NCBI GenBank assembly: GCA_963514095.1
Contig: OY741281.1
Span: forward strand, 12,330,882 to 12,394,881
Length of the DNA: 64,000 bases
Origin: Eutrigla gurnardus
Taxonomy: Eukaryota > Chordata > Actinopteri > Perciformes > Triglidae
Direction: 5' to 3'
Shown: in pieces, positions 1 to 11,315 of the stretch
Layout of the letters: each line of letters begins with the position of its first letter
Position numbering within the stretch: position 1 is the first letter of the stretch
Notes under the pieces: generated by a model
What the model was told of the DNA's origin: nothing
The model's database searches: none
The model's input: only the letters and a program-made list of their open reading frames with translations
Position numbers and translations under genes: made by a program

Positions 1-225
1 TGACATACTGTGCACAACAATAACAGGGAGCAAAATGTTTTGAGTCAGCAGTTAGCACTTAGGAGGATGAGATTGACAGTATGTGATAGGCAATGAAAGG
101 TGTTTTAAGAAAGTGTGAGTCACTGGGAGGTCCTTGAGCAAGCGGCAATGCATAACCACTCAAAATATTCTGCAGCTTGGTGCAGCAGTATGTGAGATTA
201 GCTGTGGACAGACACAGAGATGCAC

Positions 226-256
<31 letters not shown>

Positions 257-3200
257 TATGACCAAAGTCATTATTTCCTGGTGTTGAGCACTTAATGTTT
301 TTCTTAATTAGTGCTCCTTAATGTTTGAGCACTAATATGGCATGTTTCTTTCATATTTCAACATCTTCCATTGTTGTATACAGTAAAACATAATTATAAA
401 TCTCAGGTGTGATTAAAAATAGTTAAACAGTTAGTGATATGAACTTGTGACAACATCCTCCAACACTTAACTAAGGAATCAGCAAAGGCTATGTGTTCTG
501 TTAGTTCGCAACTTGAAAAAACACAATTTCCCTCTTTTTTCCCAACAACACGAAGAGCCTTGACAACGCCTCAGAAAAGGACAGATCGCTGATACTGTCG
601 CAATCCAAAAACAAATGCGTTATCAGCATTCTTAAAAAAAAAGTAAAATATGAAATGTAAACAAAGACGTTGGTATCTTCAGTTTCATCTCTCGACACCT
701 CAGATAATCACGCTTCAGTAATCACCACAACGCTTGCGCATCCGGGCCACTAAGAAAACAATCACATTATCTGTCAATCTCTTAAGTCTATTTTCACAGT
801 GCATCTCTCGCTGTCTCCGTTTCCCCAAAAGCGAACCATTCTTCGACTATGTGGGAAGAGATCTGCGCTTTCAGTGCATTTATAAACAATGCCGGTGGCC
901 CAAATAAGAAAGTGACAGAAAAATAACTTAATCCTCAAAATAAAGGGATAAGTCCAATACTTTAAGTGGCCTTAGACTGGAGGGTGTAAGCCATCAGGGC
1001 AACGCAGAGGGCTTCTGAGGGTTACCTTCGCTCCCCTCGGCCCCGGAGCCTTCTCTCTATAAATCTATTTTAAATGGAACACCCCACTGTACTCCTCCCC
1101 CCCACCTCCCCTCCGTCTCTCATTACCCATGCCGTCGTAGAGGTTTAATACTTGCCCGTACTTGCGATTCACTTTGCGCTATTTTAAAAAAAGCAGCGCC
1201 CCTGTTTTGTTGCCATGCCGTACAACAGTGAGGGACGCAGCCTGAGAAAACCGGTCCTGGAGATGGTTCTCGCTGTGACGGTTGACAGATTTACACTAGT
1301 TAAATCTGATTTACAGGCTTTGGCACTCCGTCGCAAGGTTTAAGGAGAACGATGAGTCCTTTTGCGACGTGCTTTGATGAGACGGGGAATGAACAACAAA
1401 CATATCAAAACTGAGATAATGAGGGAACATCTTCCCCCAGATTTCCCAGAATCGTGTGCTACAATTAAAATATGGTATTATGTGCCAATGTATGCCTGTT
1501 GGAATGGTTAGTTTCATCTCGGGGGCCGCTACGCCACATGCTATCAGCCGTTCGGGGGACAAGCTGTGAAACATTCTTCCTTCCTGCAAGATAAAAAAGC
1601 CCCCCCTTCCCCCTCTTTTTCCGTATTCCGTATTCTACTTTTGTAATTGGAGGTGCCATAATGAAATCAATTCAGTGGTGATAACAGATTTCACATCATG
1701 TTACCAGTTTCCTTTGAAAGAGGCCGCCGCGCGACGACGGCTAAAAATATTCCTCTTTCATGCATCATCAATATCTTCATTATATGAAAGATGGGCGTCA
1801 GGTTGTGTTTGCTGTTTTCGTTTAATGTCACTTGACAGGGTAGCATCTTGCCTGTGACACGTGGCTTTTTTTTTTTTTTTTTTTTTTTTGTCCGCTCGGT
1901 AATTCCACATTAGCAGACGTGCAGAAAAGCAGTTTCGTATCGCACGGCGAGGCAAGTCGTGATGAAGGCTTGGAACCGAATGGAAGTGCCTTTGACAAAA
2001 TTATAAGGAGGCAGAGACGCATTTGTCCTCGCATCATCGTCTTTTTCAGTTAACGTCACACTTGTCTGGTAAAATCTTCCATAAACACGTCCATGACAAC
2101 GGAATTGCACACTTTTCAATATCGTACAGTCACAGCAAAACTTATTTTTGTTGCAGTGACCTGAACACCGACACATTTATGTATCTCCTGTAAACCGAAA
2201 GTGTCATCCGTGGCTTATTTATTCTAAACGTTGAGTGTATGTATTGCCATTGGAGGCTGTGCCGTCACATTATAAAGAGCTGAGTTTGTTCTTTTACCAC
2301 CTCTGTTCTCATGTAACATTAATAGCCGACTAAAAGAAAACAGTAAACAAGCCTTCAGATGAGTTAATTTTCATGAAATAAAGTAGCAATAGATGCAATG
2401 TTATTCTCCCTACATGCATGCTGCATATACTGTATTGAATAGACAGCATATCATTGACCCCACAGAGGAAATCGCTGTGGATCACGCGCTGTACTTTTAA
2501 AGTCTCAACCAGCGAACTGACCGGTAACTGACTCTCACGCCAGATGTTTATCCTCTCCGTTCGAGTTTATTTCAGCCGAGCTATGAATATTTATCAGCCT
2601 AAAATGTTGACTGAGCATTTTTTCTGAATGAATCTCGAGTTCTCCCATGTGTGCTGCGTGCAACACCACCGCTCTCGTGTGCGCCCGCTAAGGAACTTGA
2701 TAACTTCAAATAATTTAACACTTCAGAGAGTGTACCCACCTCACAGGAACAGGGAAGATACGGCCTCTTTTGTTTTTAAATGCAGCTGTGTGATGGCTCG
2801 TGTTTCGGCAGCAATATAAGCAGGAGACTGCACAGTGTTGCATTTTGATGCAAGTCTAGCCTAATTATTTGGTAAGGGGAGAGGGGGGGGGGGGGGGGGC
2901 AATACAATTGATTCTGTTTTTTTCCCCGTTTTTCGTCTTTAGGCAGTGTACCATTTTCCCTAGATACACACTACAAAGTGAATTCCAACTGTGCTCTGGG
3001 ACACAGTGGTGAGACACAGGGATGTCCACAGGCAAAGGCCTCGAGTCCCACTCTGTGATGCTAACCATAGCTCTACTGTACACACCTACTTTAGCCCTGT
3101 CTAATTACCGTGAGCCAGACGATTGGGGTCATCACTGTCTGCTCATGTTGACATGCTCAAGAATAATAAATGGATTTCTATGCACTTTGTAAGTATACAC

Positions 3201-3910
3201 ATTAATTTGCTATACACACACATACACACACTTTACCGCATTGTACGTGCTGTGTGTGAGTTTTTTTTTCCATTCTAGGATGTTCAAGCCCATTGTAACA
3301 TATTTTGAATATTTCTCTCCTCTCCACTGTTCCATCTGTGCCCTCTATATGAAAGGGAATAGTTGAGCAGGCCTGACAAAGGGCGGCACAGAGGAGGCAG
3401 AGGTGCTGAGGGAAGCTGAGCACTGCTGGAAGGGATTCCTATCTGTTTGTGTGTGTGCATGTGTGAATGTGTGTCAGATTCACCACTACATTTCCCTACC
3501 TATTATTTATTGCATGCATCTGGTGGTAAGAATGAAATGCTTTTGAATGCTATACGTGTTACACGGGACGGTATGTATTTGCGCTGGGAATTCAAACATG
3601 AATACATAAACATGACATCTAGCGTTGTGACTATTTTACCACTGCTGGGGTCTACATGTTTAAATAATATTTACTGACATTGTCACCCGTGTGCAGGAAC
3701 TATTTAATCACCCTGTTGTGTCATCTGGCTAAAAATATTAAATGCAAAATATGAGGGAAAATTGGGGCAGCGTCAGTTCTAAGACTTAAGGATAACACTC
3801 ATACAAATAATGTGTTTGAAAAACGATTTGAATAAATATTATTGACAGAAGAAATTAAAAAGTAAAAATTTAATCAATGGTGTGTTTGATTCGCCTCCGT
3901 CTTAAAACAG
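1..3910. other. non-coding sequence upstream of the first visible exon, probably intron
   Basis: No supportable exon was found on the + strand here. The visible exon at 3911 begins in the middle of a codon, so this stretch is most likely the preceding intron. It holds a (CA)n tract (222-255), a T homopolymer (1866-1889) and a G homopolymer (2883-2899). It also has AT-rich blocks at about 720-1260 and 2200-2600 with a balanced, non-repetitive look that could be regulatory. The short ORFs are unsupported: the 70-residue one at 59-271 is mostly reading through the CA repeat. Confidence 0.6.
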
Positions 3911-4162
3911 ATCAGCGGCGACTGGATCTGGCTCCCGCCCCTCGCGCCTGTCCGAGCGAGCCCGTCTGGTCCTCCGCATGCTGCCGTCCGAACTAGGCCT
4001 GCCGTTGCCGTGGCAACAACAGTCGCATAGTAGCTGGCGTTGCTCCGTTCGGCAGCTCGGCCTCATTATGCTGCTGCTGGCTTTGATGTGGTTTGTGAGG
4101 CTCTACCTGCATTACTGCAGCCAGTGGCTCTACCTCCAGGCCATAGCAGTTCCTGTCAACAA
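3911..4162 (+). CDS. exon 1 of the visible part: membrane protein, first membrane segment
   Basis: The acceptor is the AG at 3909-3910 after GATTCGCCTCCGTCTTAAAACAG. The frame is closed by TAA at 3903-3905 just upstream, so the exon cannot start earlier. The first base completes a split codon, followed by 83 codons and two bases (AA) before the donor GTGAGT at 4163. The exon encodes a basic, Ser/Arg-rich lead (RPSRLSERARLVLR) and a hydrophobic helix at residues about 49-69 (LGLIMLLLALMWFVRLYL), followed by a Tyr/Trp-rich stretch. The internal ATG at 3978 is not the likely start, because the frame stays open back to the acceptor with coding-like composition. Confidence 0.85.
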
Positions 4163-4192
4163 GTGAGTTTGCTTGCTTTGATATCACCCCGT

Positions 4193-4232
4193 ACACACAC
4201 GCACACACACACACGCACACACACGCACACAC
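4193..4232. repeat. (CA)n microsatellite with CG interruptions
   Basis: CA dinucleotides interrupted by GCACAC units lie 30 bp after the splice donor at 4163. Confidence 0.95.
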
Positions 4233-4377
4233 ATGCTCACAAAGAGCAGAACTACATAGACACTTTTTGAGCACACGCGTCACTGCTGACAGAAATGCTT
4301 TGCACACACATGCAAAGTACGGTTGTGGAATGGGATGCGGACGGGTTAAGGAGCAGAGGAGAGAAAGAGGATGTGCA

Positions 4378-4425
4378 GTGTGTGTGTGTGTGTGTGTTGG
4401 CAAACACACACACACACACACACAC
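4378..4425. repeat. facing (TG)n and (CA)n tracts able to form a hairpin
   Basis: About 20 bases of TG repeat (4378-4398) are followed by TTGGCAA and then about 22 bases of CA repeat (4403-4425). The two tracts are reverse complements of each other and could pair as a stem around a very short loop. Confidence 0.9.
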
Positions 4426-4959
4426 GAGATACGCCCAAATCATCTGTTTGGAATCCCCCCATTAACATTTTAACAAGGCTCTCTCAATATTAACAGACCA
4501 TTGCTGGAAGAGTTTGTTGATTTCACCACATGGACTTAACTCCCAAAAGGCTACATTATTGGGAAGGAATTTATTGTTATTATTTGGTACATAGCATTGA
4601 TAATAAACAGCAATAAGATACCACAGAACTGTTAAATCACATCTCGATGGCATATGGTGTTGATTTAATCCATCACAATAAAACAAGCTGGCTGCAAACA
4701 TGCATACAAGCAGGTTTTTATTACAATAACATGGGGGTGCAAATATCACGCGTTAAATCATGGAAAGTGATGGAGGGAGGCTGGGGGAGAGAATAAAAAA
4801 ACAACAAAGGATGGACTGAGGGGGCGGAGGGGAGGTGAAAAAATAAAAACGCAAAAAACAGAGGGGGTCAACGTCGGATGACAACTTCCACATGTCCAAA
4901 TCTGCTGCTCTCCCTCCGAGCATTTCTCTCTCCATGCAATGGCCAGAGCTGGTGGTGCC

Positions 4960-4963
<4 letters not shown>

Positions 4964-4997
<34 letters not shown>
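4964..4997. repeat. (GA)n microsatellite
   Basis: An uninterrupted run of about 17 GA units inside the intron. It is read as Arg-Glu repeats by a spurious 99-residue ORF. Confidence 0.95.
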
Positions 4998-5001
<4 letters not shown>

Positions 5002-5384
5002 TCAAGTGACAGTCAGAGTGGCTAGTGTGATGACAGGCCTCCCTCCCTTCTTGTTTTCATCTCACTCTGTTTTTTTCCTCCTCTCTGACTCTGCCTCTCT
5101 TTGCCTCTTCCTTCCCCACCCTCGGACATCGTGGACAGCAAAGTGTGCCCAGGAGCAACAGAGTCCCCAACGTTGCTCCACTAACCTATGAACTCTCCTT
5201 TCCTCCATCCTTTTTTTTTGTATTTCTGTCTACAATGACATAAGTAATACAACAGTAATGCAATCACTCTAGTATAAGTCCTGTGTTTAAAAGTTGGCTT
5301 AATGACATTTTTTCGTTTTTTTTTTTATAAAAACACTTAATGGAGTATTAGTATGAAGTAGCAAGTGCCTTGTTGTAACTCAAC

Positions 5385-5490
5385 TTCAACTTTTTATTTG
5401 TCAATTTCTTCCATGTACCACACAAAAGAAACATAAAGTGTACAGGCACAACAGAAAAAACACACACTTAAAACACACGTAAATGTACTT
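5385..5490. repeat. fragment of a dispersed teleost repeat (possibly LINE 3' end-like)
   Basis: The text ACTTTTTATTTGTCAATTTC, followed by a CATGTACCACAC block and an ACAGGCACAACAGAAA block, resembles the TTTATTGTCATT...TGTACAGGTACAAC fragments that are scattered through many fish genomes. The family assignment is from general memory and is uncertain. The fragment abuts the MITE at 5505. Confidence 0.35.
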
Positions 5491-5504
5491 AGTTAGTGTT
5501 TTTA

Positions 5505-5993
5505 GCCCAAGTTATGCTTCCGCGTCAACACAACGCAAGGGGGCTTATGGACCCATTACGTCCTTGCGGACCCCCCTTACGTCCACCGCAAGGGCCTGAC
5601 GTGCACCTCCCAAAAATCCTAGACGCACGTCGAGGCAACGCAACACCAACGCAGCGGCATTGGCTGTGATTGGTCCGCTAACTACATCCGCTGGAGACCG
5701 CTTTCCGGTTTCCACTCATAAACACCGCCATTTAAACTTTTAATACTTTTATTGTTTGCACCTTAGCCGGAAGGTAAACAAATAGGCTATAACGAGGCTA
5801 ACGACGATATACGTCAAGAGTCTCGGTCGGTCGGTCGGTCAGTCTTTACAAAAAACATAGCGCCCTCTACCGGTGTGGCATTGAATTGCATTTCGACACG
5901 TAAACCCAACGCAGAACCATCACGGTCTCCAAGCAACTGCGTGGCCATTGTGTGGCTATTGCGTGATCACTACGCGGAAGCATAACCGAGGCT
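5505..5993. mobile_element. PIF/Harbinger-like MITE, about 489 bp
   Basis: Perfect 15-bp inverted ends are visible: GTTATGCTTCCGCGT at 5511-5525 and its reverse complement ACGCGGAAGCATAAC at 5972-5986. The complementarity extends imperfectly outward (GCCC... against ...GGC). TTA lies immediately outside both ends (5502-5504 and 5994-5996), which fits the 3-bp TTA target duplication of PIF/Harbinger elements. The interior is GC-rich, carries a GGTC tetranucleotide run (about 5826-5841) and no transposase, so this is a non-autonomous element. The 61-residue minus-strand ORF across its right end is spurious. Confidence 0.7.
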
Positions 5994-6139
5994 TTAGTGT
6001 ACCATAAAGGAATGATTCCCAGAGATGACCACCACCGTAACAGTCCAAACACAAAGTACTACAGTAGTTGGGCTTTGGGATGAGGATGGCCAAAATATCT
6101 GTCGTTTCACCAAATTAACATCTTATGAACAAAATAAAG

Positions 6140-6255
6140 CAAATGAAATGAGTAAGAAAGTAAAATGTATTTATATAGTGCTTTTCACAGATACAATCAC
6201 AAAGTGCTTCACAGTAAACAAAGTGCAGGTAAAACCAAACAGCATCAATGTTATA
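6140..6255. repeat. dispersed repeat fragment with TTTATATAGTGCTTTTCACA
   Basis: The block AATGTATTTATATAGTGCTT, then TTTCACAGATACAATCACAA and AGTGCTTCACAGTAAACAAA, is a motif I recognise as a very common interspersed sequence in teleosts. I cannot name the family with confidence. No end structure or target duplication is visible. Confidence 0.45.
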
Positions 6256-7579
6256 ATAAAAACAAAGCAAGAAATACAGAAGTATGATAACCAAATATAC
6301 TCACTAAACATGAACATTAAAGACAGAAAATACAGTTCTCTTATTGACTCCCTAACAGAAAAAGGGTAGAAGGTTTTTTCTATTTACACTCAAACTAATT
6401 CCAGTTCACAACACGAGATCGGCTTCCGACCAATCACCAGCCACCACCTGCAAACTCATCGTAGAGAAAAGACACACAAGCAAGAACAGCACCTCCCTTA
6501 GGCAGGGAGGAAAAACAGTACTTAACTCTACACACAAATACAAATACACAGTATGATTCATGGTCATAACAGTTAGTTTCCGCCACTGATCAAGATTCAT
6601 ATTGCCTGGCAATAGCGCTGCCCATGCTCAGAACATTACATAAGTACCACATGCAGCTTTGAAATTTCAAATGTCATATTTAAAGAGACACCAAATTTGA
6701 TTTTATGTGAAATGATGACGTCAATATTTGATAGGGAATGATGTTGCCAATGTCAAAATGCTGTTACCGTTTATTGAACTAGAAAGTTTCATCGTATTAT
6801 ATCAAGATTAAGCATAAATGAAATATTCTCCTGTCATTCTTGGAATGAGATCTAACAGTGCAATTTATCCGGAATGTAGAAGCCCAGAGTGTTAAAAAAT
6901 AAGAAGAAACTTCCGTCTGTACCGGACATTCAGTGTAGTAATGTCTAAAAGGACTTTAAAAGGACGTTTTGGAGGGTTGGATCTGTGCGTTAGGAGATTT
7001 GCCTCAGATAAAACACCAATGGACCTCCACTGTCAGATTAATGGACAGAATCTGAGAGAAGCTTGACTCTTGGAGCAAATCAGATGGAAATTAATGAGCA
7101 AAAACTGGACCTCTCCTCCTCCCCCCCACTGGCTCTACCTCCTCTTGACTGATGGGAAGATTAAGGAACTCATGAGGCTTGCGGTAAATGCGGAGTTTTA
7201 CTTTCAATAGGGGGCGAAGAAAAGCTCTCTCAAGTATCAGCACAGGTGTTAACGCTTGCAGCTTCTGTCGGGTTTAGATTTGTCTTCTTTTTTCCTTGAT
7301 ATATATAATTTGATCGTTTTCTTTAAACGTATCACATGTGACCAGTAAGGAGGCACATACGAGTAAAACAGCCACTTACAATGTTAATTGTCATCAAACT
7401 AATTAAATCTGATTGAATCAACCACAAACAATCTCACACAGTATGTGAATCGCTGGAACCAGATGCCCTTGAGGTGCAAAATGTCACAAACAAATAACTA
7501 CACGCATATTGACACGTACGCACACACTTCGCATGCCCACATCACAGCGCGTCGCCCGCCTTCTGTTTCCTCCCGCCAG

Positions 7580-7832
7580 ATTCCAGTTCCACGCACACAC
7601 GGTGGATCTCGTGTACCAGAGTTCTCTGCTCCACACCCGGGAGGAGCTGGCGATGGTGGTGGTGGGTCCCCTGACCTTGAACGCGGTAACGTTCCTGCTG
7701 GTTCTGATCAGATGGGGCTGTCAACAAATATTTGGCTCACTCCCTTCCTTCACGTCAAAGTTTATCATGGCTCAGGGAGTGTGGACAGTCCTCGACCCCC
7801 TGGCGGTCTTTGCAGTGGACGCCGTCCTCGGG
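7580..7832 (+). CDS. exon 2 of the visible part: membrane segments 2 and 3
   Basis: The acceptor CCCGCCAG ends at 7579. Its first base A completes the Lys codon begun at 4161. Eighty-four codons follow, ending exactly at a codon border before the consensus donor GTAAGT (7833). The exon encodes a His-containing loop (FQFHAHTVDLVYQSSLLHTR), a hydrophobic helix at residues about 109-129 (MVVVGPLTLNAVTFLLVLI), a short loop with GSLPSFTSK, and a third helix at 145-168 containing the charged pair in VLDPLAVFAVDAVLG. An Asp inside or beside the membrane segment is notable. Third-position GC is high against AT-rich flanks. Confidence 0.88.
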
Positions 7833-8297
7833 GTAAGTCACTTAAAAATAACTTGGACACTTGTGCACTTTAAATAGGAGTTCACTTTATCTTGGCAAAG
7901 TGACTTTAGATTACAAAAAAAAAAGGGGGGGGGGGGGGGGGGGTGAGAAAGAAAATGTGCAAGGTTAGATGGGTGTCTTTTTTTGTTAGCGGCTTGGATT
8001 TTGTCAGTCAGGATGATTAAAATGGTTAGACAAAGATGTTGTGATGTTTAAATTGGATCCTAGTGTCTGACCAAATAATTAAATAAAATGTTATCATAAT
8101 TATCAGGAAATTCATTCTGATTTTAAAAAGTCAGCCATGTGAGATGTAGAGCACACACAGCTGACCATGTGAAGTCCTTGAGCCATCATGTGACTTGATA
8201 AATGTCCGTCCTGGGCAACAGCTTTCCCATATTGCAGATGTCCGGCCTCATCACAGTTCTACATTTGTTTTTTCCTTTTAAATCTTTGTCTCCTCAG
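7833..8297 (+). other. intron, 465 bp, with long G homopolymer
   Basis: This short intron has donor GTAAGT and acceptor TTTGTCTCCTCAG. It contains a run of 19 G (7925-7943), one of the longer G homopolymers in the window and a possible quadruplex or assembly-error site. No other feature is seen. Confidence 0.85.
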
Positions 8298-8461
8298 CGT
8301 CTCGCCTACAGCCCAGAGACACCGGTGGGTGACGCCGCCAAGCTTTACTGGCACTTCTATCGAGCTGACCAATCAGGTGCAGCGGGAGTGATCATCACTC
8401 TCTTCCTCTACGCAGTCCTCACGCTGCTCTCCATCACCGTCCTCTCCATTAACATGTTCAG
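8298..8461 (+). CDS. exon 3 of the visible part: loop and fourth membrane segment
   Basis: The acceptor CTCCTCAG ends at 8297 in phase 0. Fifty-four codons plus AG precede the donor GTGAGA at 8462. The exon encodes a hydrophilic loop with PETPVGDAAKLYWHFYRAD and then a strong membrane helix at residues about 199-222 (GVIITLFLYAVLTLLSITVL). This is the last hydrophobic segment, so everything downstream lies on one side of the membrane, presumably the cytosol. Confidence 0.88.
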
Positions 8462-11155
8462 GTGAGACGCAACTCACAAACTTGAGAAACATTTCTCATG
8501 TTCCCATAAAGGCCCCCCTCTCTGTCAATAGAAGGGTAAGATTCTTTCTGAAGCAACCCTGTTCCTCACCAGACTCATGTTCTCACGCAGCCTTGTGAAC
8601 GTGTTCCATGTTCCGCCCAGTCCAACGTTTATTTCCCTCCTCTATCCACAGAAAAGCACAAAAAAAAAAGAACCAACAGAAAATGAAAACAAATGTTGAT
8701 CTAATCCATTTTGATTTTATAGTCGCATGGAATTACTTATGCTGTTATGCATCAACTTCACACACACACACATTCAGCAACCAGACACAAAAAGCAGAAA
8801 CCCACACACGCACTGTTGCCGTTTTTGGAGCACACCGTACTCGGCGATCGGCCTGTGAATCCGAAGCATTTCTAATTCAAAAGTCCGACGTCACAACCCC
8901 CCTCACTTATCCGGTTAGGCTGAATGGTTTGCACGGTTGCTATCACTGCAGGTTTCATACACACTGGGATGGACTGCATCTCCATGACGGTGAACACTCA
9001 TACCGTATCTCCCCGCACTACGCGTTCCACTCATGTCTTGCGAGGTCACATGTTTTGGCGTGTATTACGTTTCGGTACATTTTTTATTAAAAGCCGTCAC
9101 TCCTCTATAGAAGCTTTAAGAGGCGTCCTGAGAACTCTGGTCATACCAATGACAGAAGATTAGCACTGCGTAGCAACGGGAGGGCAGACTTTAACACTAA
9201 TTCCAAATACCCAGCTTAAATGATGAATATTTCACTTTTTAAATAATAGAAGGACATCAATTTTTACTGCGCTGAAGTATATAAAAAAAAGTAGAAGGGC
9301 GGGTGATAAATTACTGATTAATATAACTCAGTATTCATCCAAGGTGTTTTCTCCCACCCTCATATAAGAGCAAATTCCATTAACGGCTCAAAATGTAAGA
9401 AAACCCTTATTGAATTAATCAGTTTGAGATTGGCGGCCGAGGAGAGGGTGCCATCTAATTTCAGTAAGCGCGACGCTTATCGGGCTCCAGCTAAATGGAC
9501 AATATTAAAACAGCACCCGGGAATAATGACTTCTGCCACTCAACCGCCACATGGGTTTGTATTGAATGTAGGCCACGAGGCTGAAGCAAGGCTGATAATT
9601 TTATGGGTTACAGTTTCCTATTGGCTGCAAGGAAAGGGGCTCTGACACAGAGCGTGACCTATTTCTAAAAAAAATCCCCCAGGCTATATGTATAGATAGA
9701 ATGGACTGTTATCCTTTTTTAATTACATTTCAGGCGGCCTTTATTCACTGACTGCAAATATACACATCAGTGATGTGTTTTACATCTCCATCCTCTTTGA
9801 AACTTCATAAACACCAAGTGGGTGATGTCACGTTGATGGTGCGGTTCATCCACATGAAAGGATCAAAACTTTAAAATAAGGGAAATTGCACTGATTGGCT
9901 GTTATATCATATGTATAGGCGTTATAATGGTATTTATATGATTTACCATGCAAAAATAACACCCCCATTTTTTTTAACCCACCGTGGTCATGTCATCATG
10001 AATATTCCATAAGTTAACACATGTCCTTAAGGTGACCCCCCGCACTGAAGAAGCGTTGAGGAGACTCATCATCCAGGTCGAACCCCCCATATAAGTAACA
10101 CATACTTACATTCAGAGCACTTCCAACACCGAGGAAATGAACGCGTTTTTGAAGCACCAAAGATGCAAAGACGGTGAATTCCTCCAAGAGACAGAGCGCA
10201 TAAATGAATGAGAAGCGAGATTCAAGTGTAGGATGAAAATGAATGCATGCTATTCCTGTGTCTGAGGTCAAGATTCTACAAACACCGGTCTCCCAAGAGC
10301 AATGGGGAATGATGCTGGGTTCAAAGCGCCGCAGCAGCTTCTTGTATAAATCCGCGTCTCCTTGATGTTGGTTTTATTTGAGAGTTGATTACCCTCTGAC
10401 AGGCGAGAATCTCTATGGAAGGGCACGAGGTCGGCCGGTTTTGATGGTCAGCCAAAGCATTTGTTTACAGACATGGTGATTCTTTTTTAGGTCTTGGCTG
10501 CGTGCACCCTTGTGTGGAAAAAGGAAAAAAAAAATAGCACTTTGGTGATGTGCGCTCATCTGGAGGTATGAATCAATATGCCTTCTGCTGTGCCGAACGT
10601 TTTCTTGTGACTCAGGCCGGTCTCTCCAGACACATCTGCAACCAGCGCGTCCGTTGCATCTGCCATCTTTGAAGCTCGGCATTAGCGGCGAAGAACATCC
10701 CGGGATCGGACTCCCACACAGCAACAGATGTAGAACCGCGCGGACTCGCAGCCCAACACAGACGCCGCTGCAGCTTGTGCTAACAAAGTGCTTCCCACTC
10801 ACAGGCCAATTTGTTTGATTCCTGTTGCTCTTTCATTGTGTTTGTATTGATGTATTAGACTTTTATGGAGCGTCCCGCTGCAAATATGTTTGTGTAATCA
10901 ATAAAAGATTCGTATGCTCTGCCAGCAAGTTGGGATCATTGTGATTTGACCTGTTCCATAAAAGCTAGCCAATATTTAGAAGAAAAAAAGGGTGGTTGGC
11001 ATGGAGGTAGCCATGACGCGAGTTATCCACAGTTATCATCTTTGATAGGCAAAGGTGCATATTATTCCTTGCTTTGACCTTTGACCCCCATCTGACCTTT
11101 ACAGAGTGAACCACTGACCCCCTCCTCACTTCCTCTCTCACGCCACACCTTCCAG
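8462..11155 (+). other. intron, 2.7 kb
   Basis: The donor is GTGAGA and the acceptor CCACACCTTCCAG. The intron is mostly unique AT-rich DNA. The 160-residue ORF at 8608-9090 and the 129-residue minus-strand ORF at 10413-10802 have no splice context, recognisable motif or coding-like composition, so I treat them as chance. About 9180-9720 and 10000-10400 have a non-repetitive, enhancer-like look, but nothing specific can be shown. Confidence 0.75.
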
Positions 11156-11315
11156 ATTCCACAACGACGGTCGCATGCTGGATGTCTTTCAGCGGCTCAC
11201 AGCCGGGGAGGGGACGTACTTCCTGCCTCAGGACCTGGAGCTGTCCAATCAGGAGCTGAGCTACGTTGTCAAGAAGGCGGAGCAGTGGAGAGGCTTCAAT
11301 GGGGAGAGGCGCAAG
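11156..11315 (+). CDS. exon 4 of the visible part: start of cytosolic tail
   Basis: The acceptor CCTTCCAG ends at 11155. The first base completes Arg (AG|A), then 53 codons run to the donor GTAAGC at 11316 in phase 0. The encoded segment (FHNDGRMLDVFQRLTAGEGT, then YFLPQDLELSNQELSYVVKK, ending GERRK) follows membrane segment 4 directly. It is rich in charged residues, with a likely amphipathic helix around NQELSYVVKKAEQW. It is the best protein query in the window for finding the family, because it reads as a compact conserved unit without low complexity. The 153-residue ORF on the opposite strand here is its antisense shadow. Confidence 0.88.

Larger units (their letters stand above)
4163..7579 (+). 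other. intron, 3.4 kb, repeat-rich
   Basis: The donor is GTGAGT at 4163 and the acceptor CCTCCCGCCAG ends at 7579. The intron carries (CA)n and facing (TG)n/(CA)n tracts within 270 bp of the donor, a (GA)n tract (4964-4997), a Harbinger-like MITE (5505-5993) and fragments of dispersed repeats on both sides of it. About 6650-7440 is unique AT-rich sequence in which I see no gene. The 114-residue ORF at 6025-6369 lies over repeat-derived sequence and is not supported. Confidence 0.75.

Noticed and set aside
5867..6369. ORFs of 61 (-) and 114 (+) residues near the MITE
   Set aside because: They overlap the MITE end and a dispersed repeat fragment, and have no coding-like composition.
10413..10802. 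129-residue minus-strand ORF
   Set aside because: No motif, no codon bias and no neighbouring exons. It is a chance frame in intron sequence.
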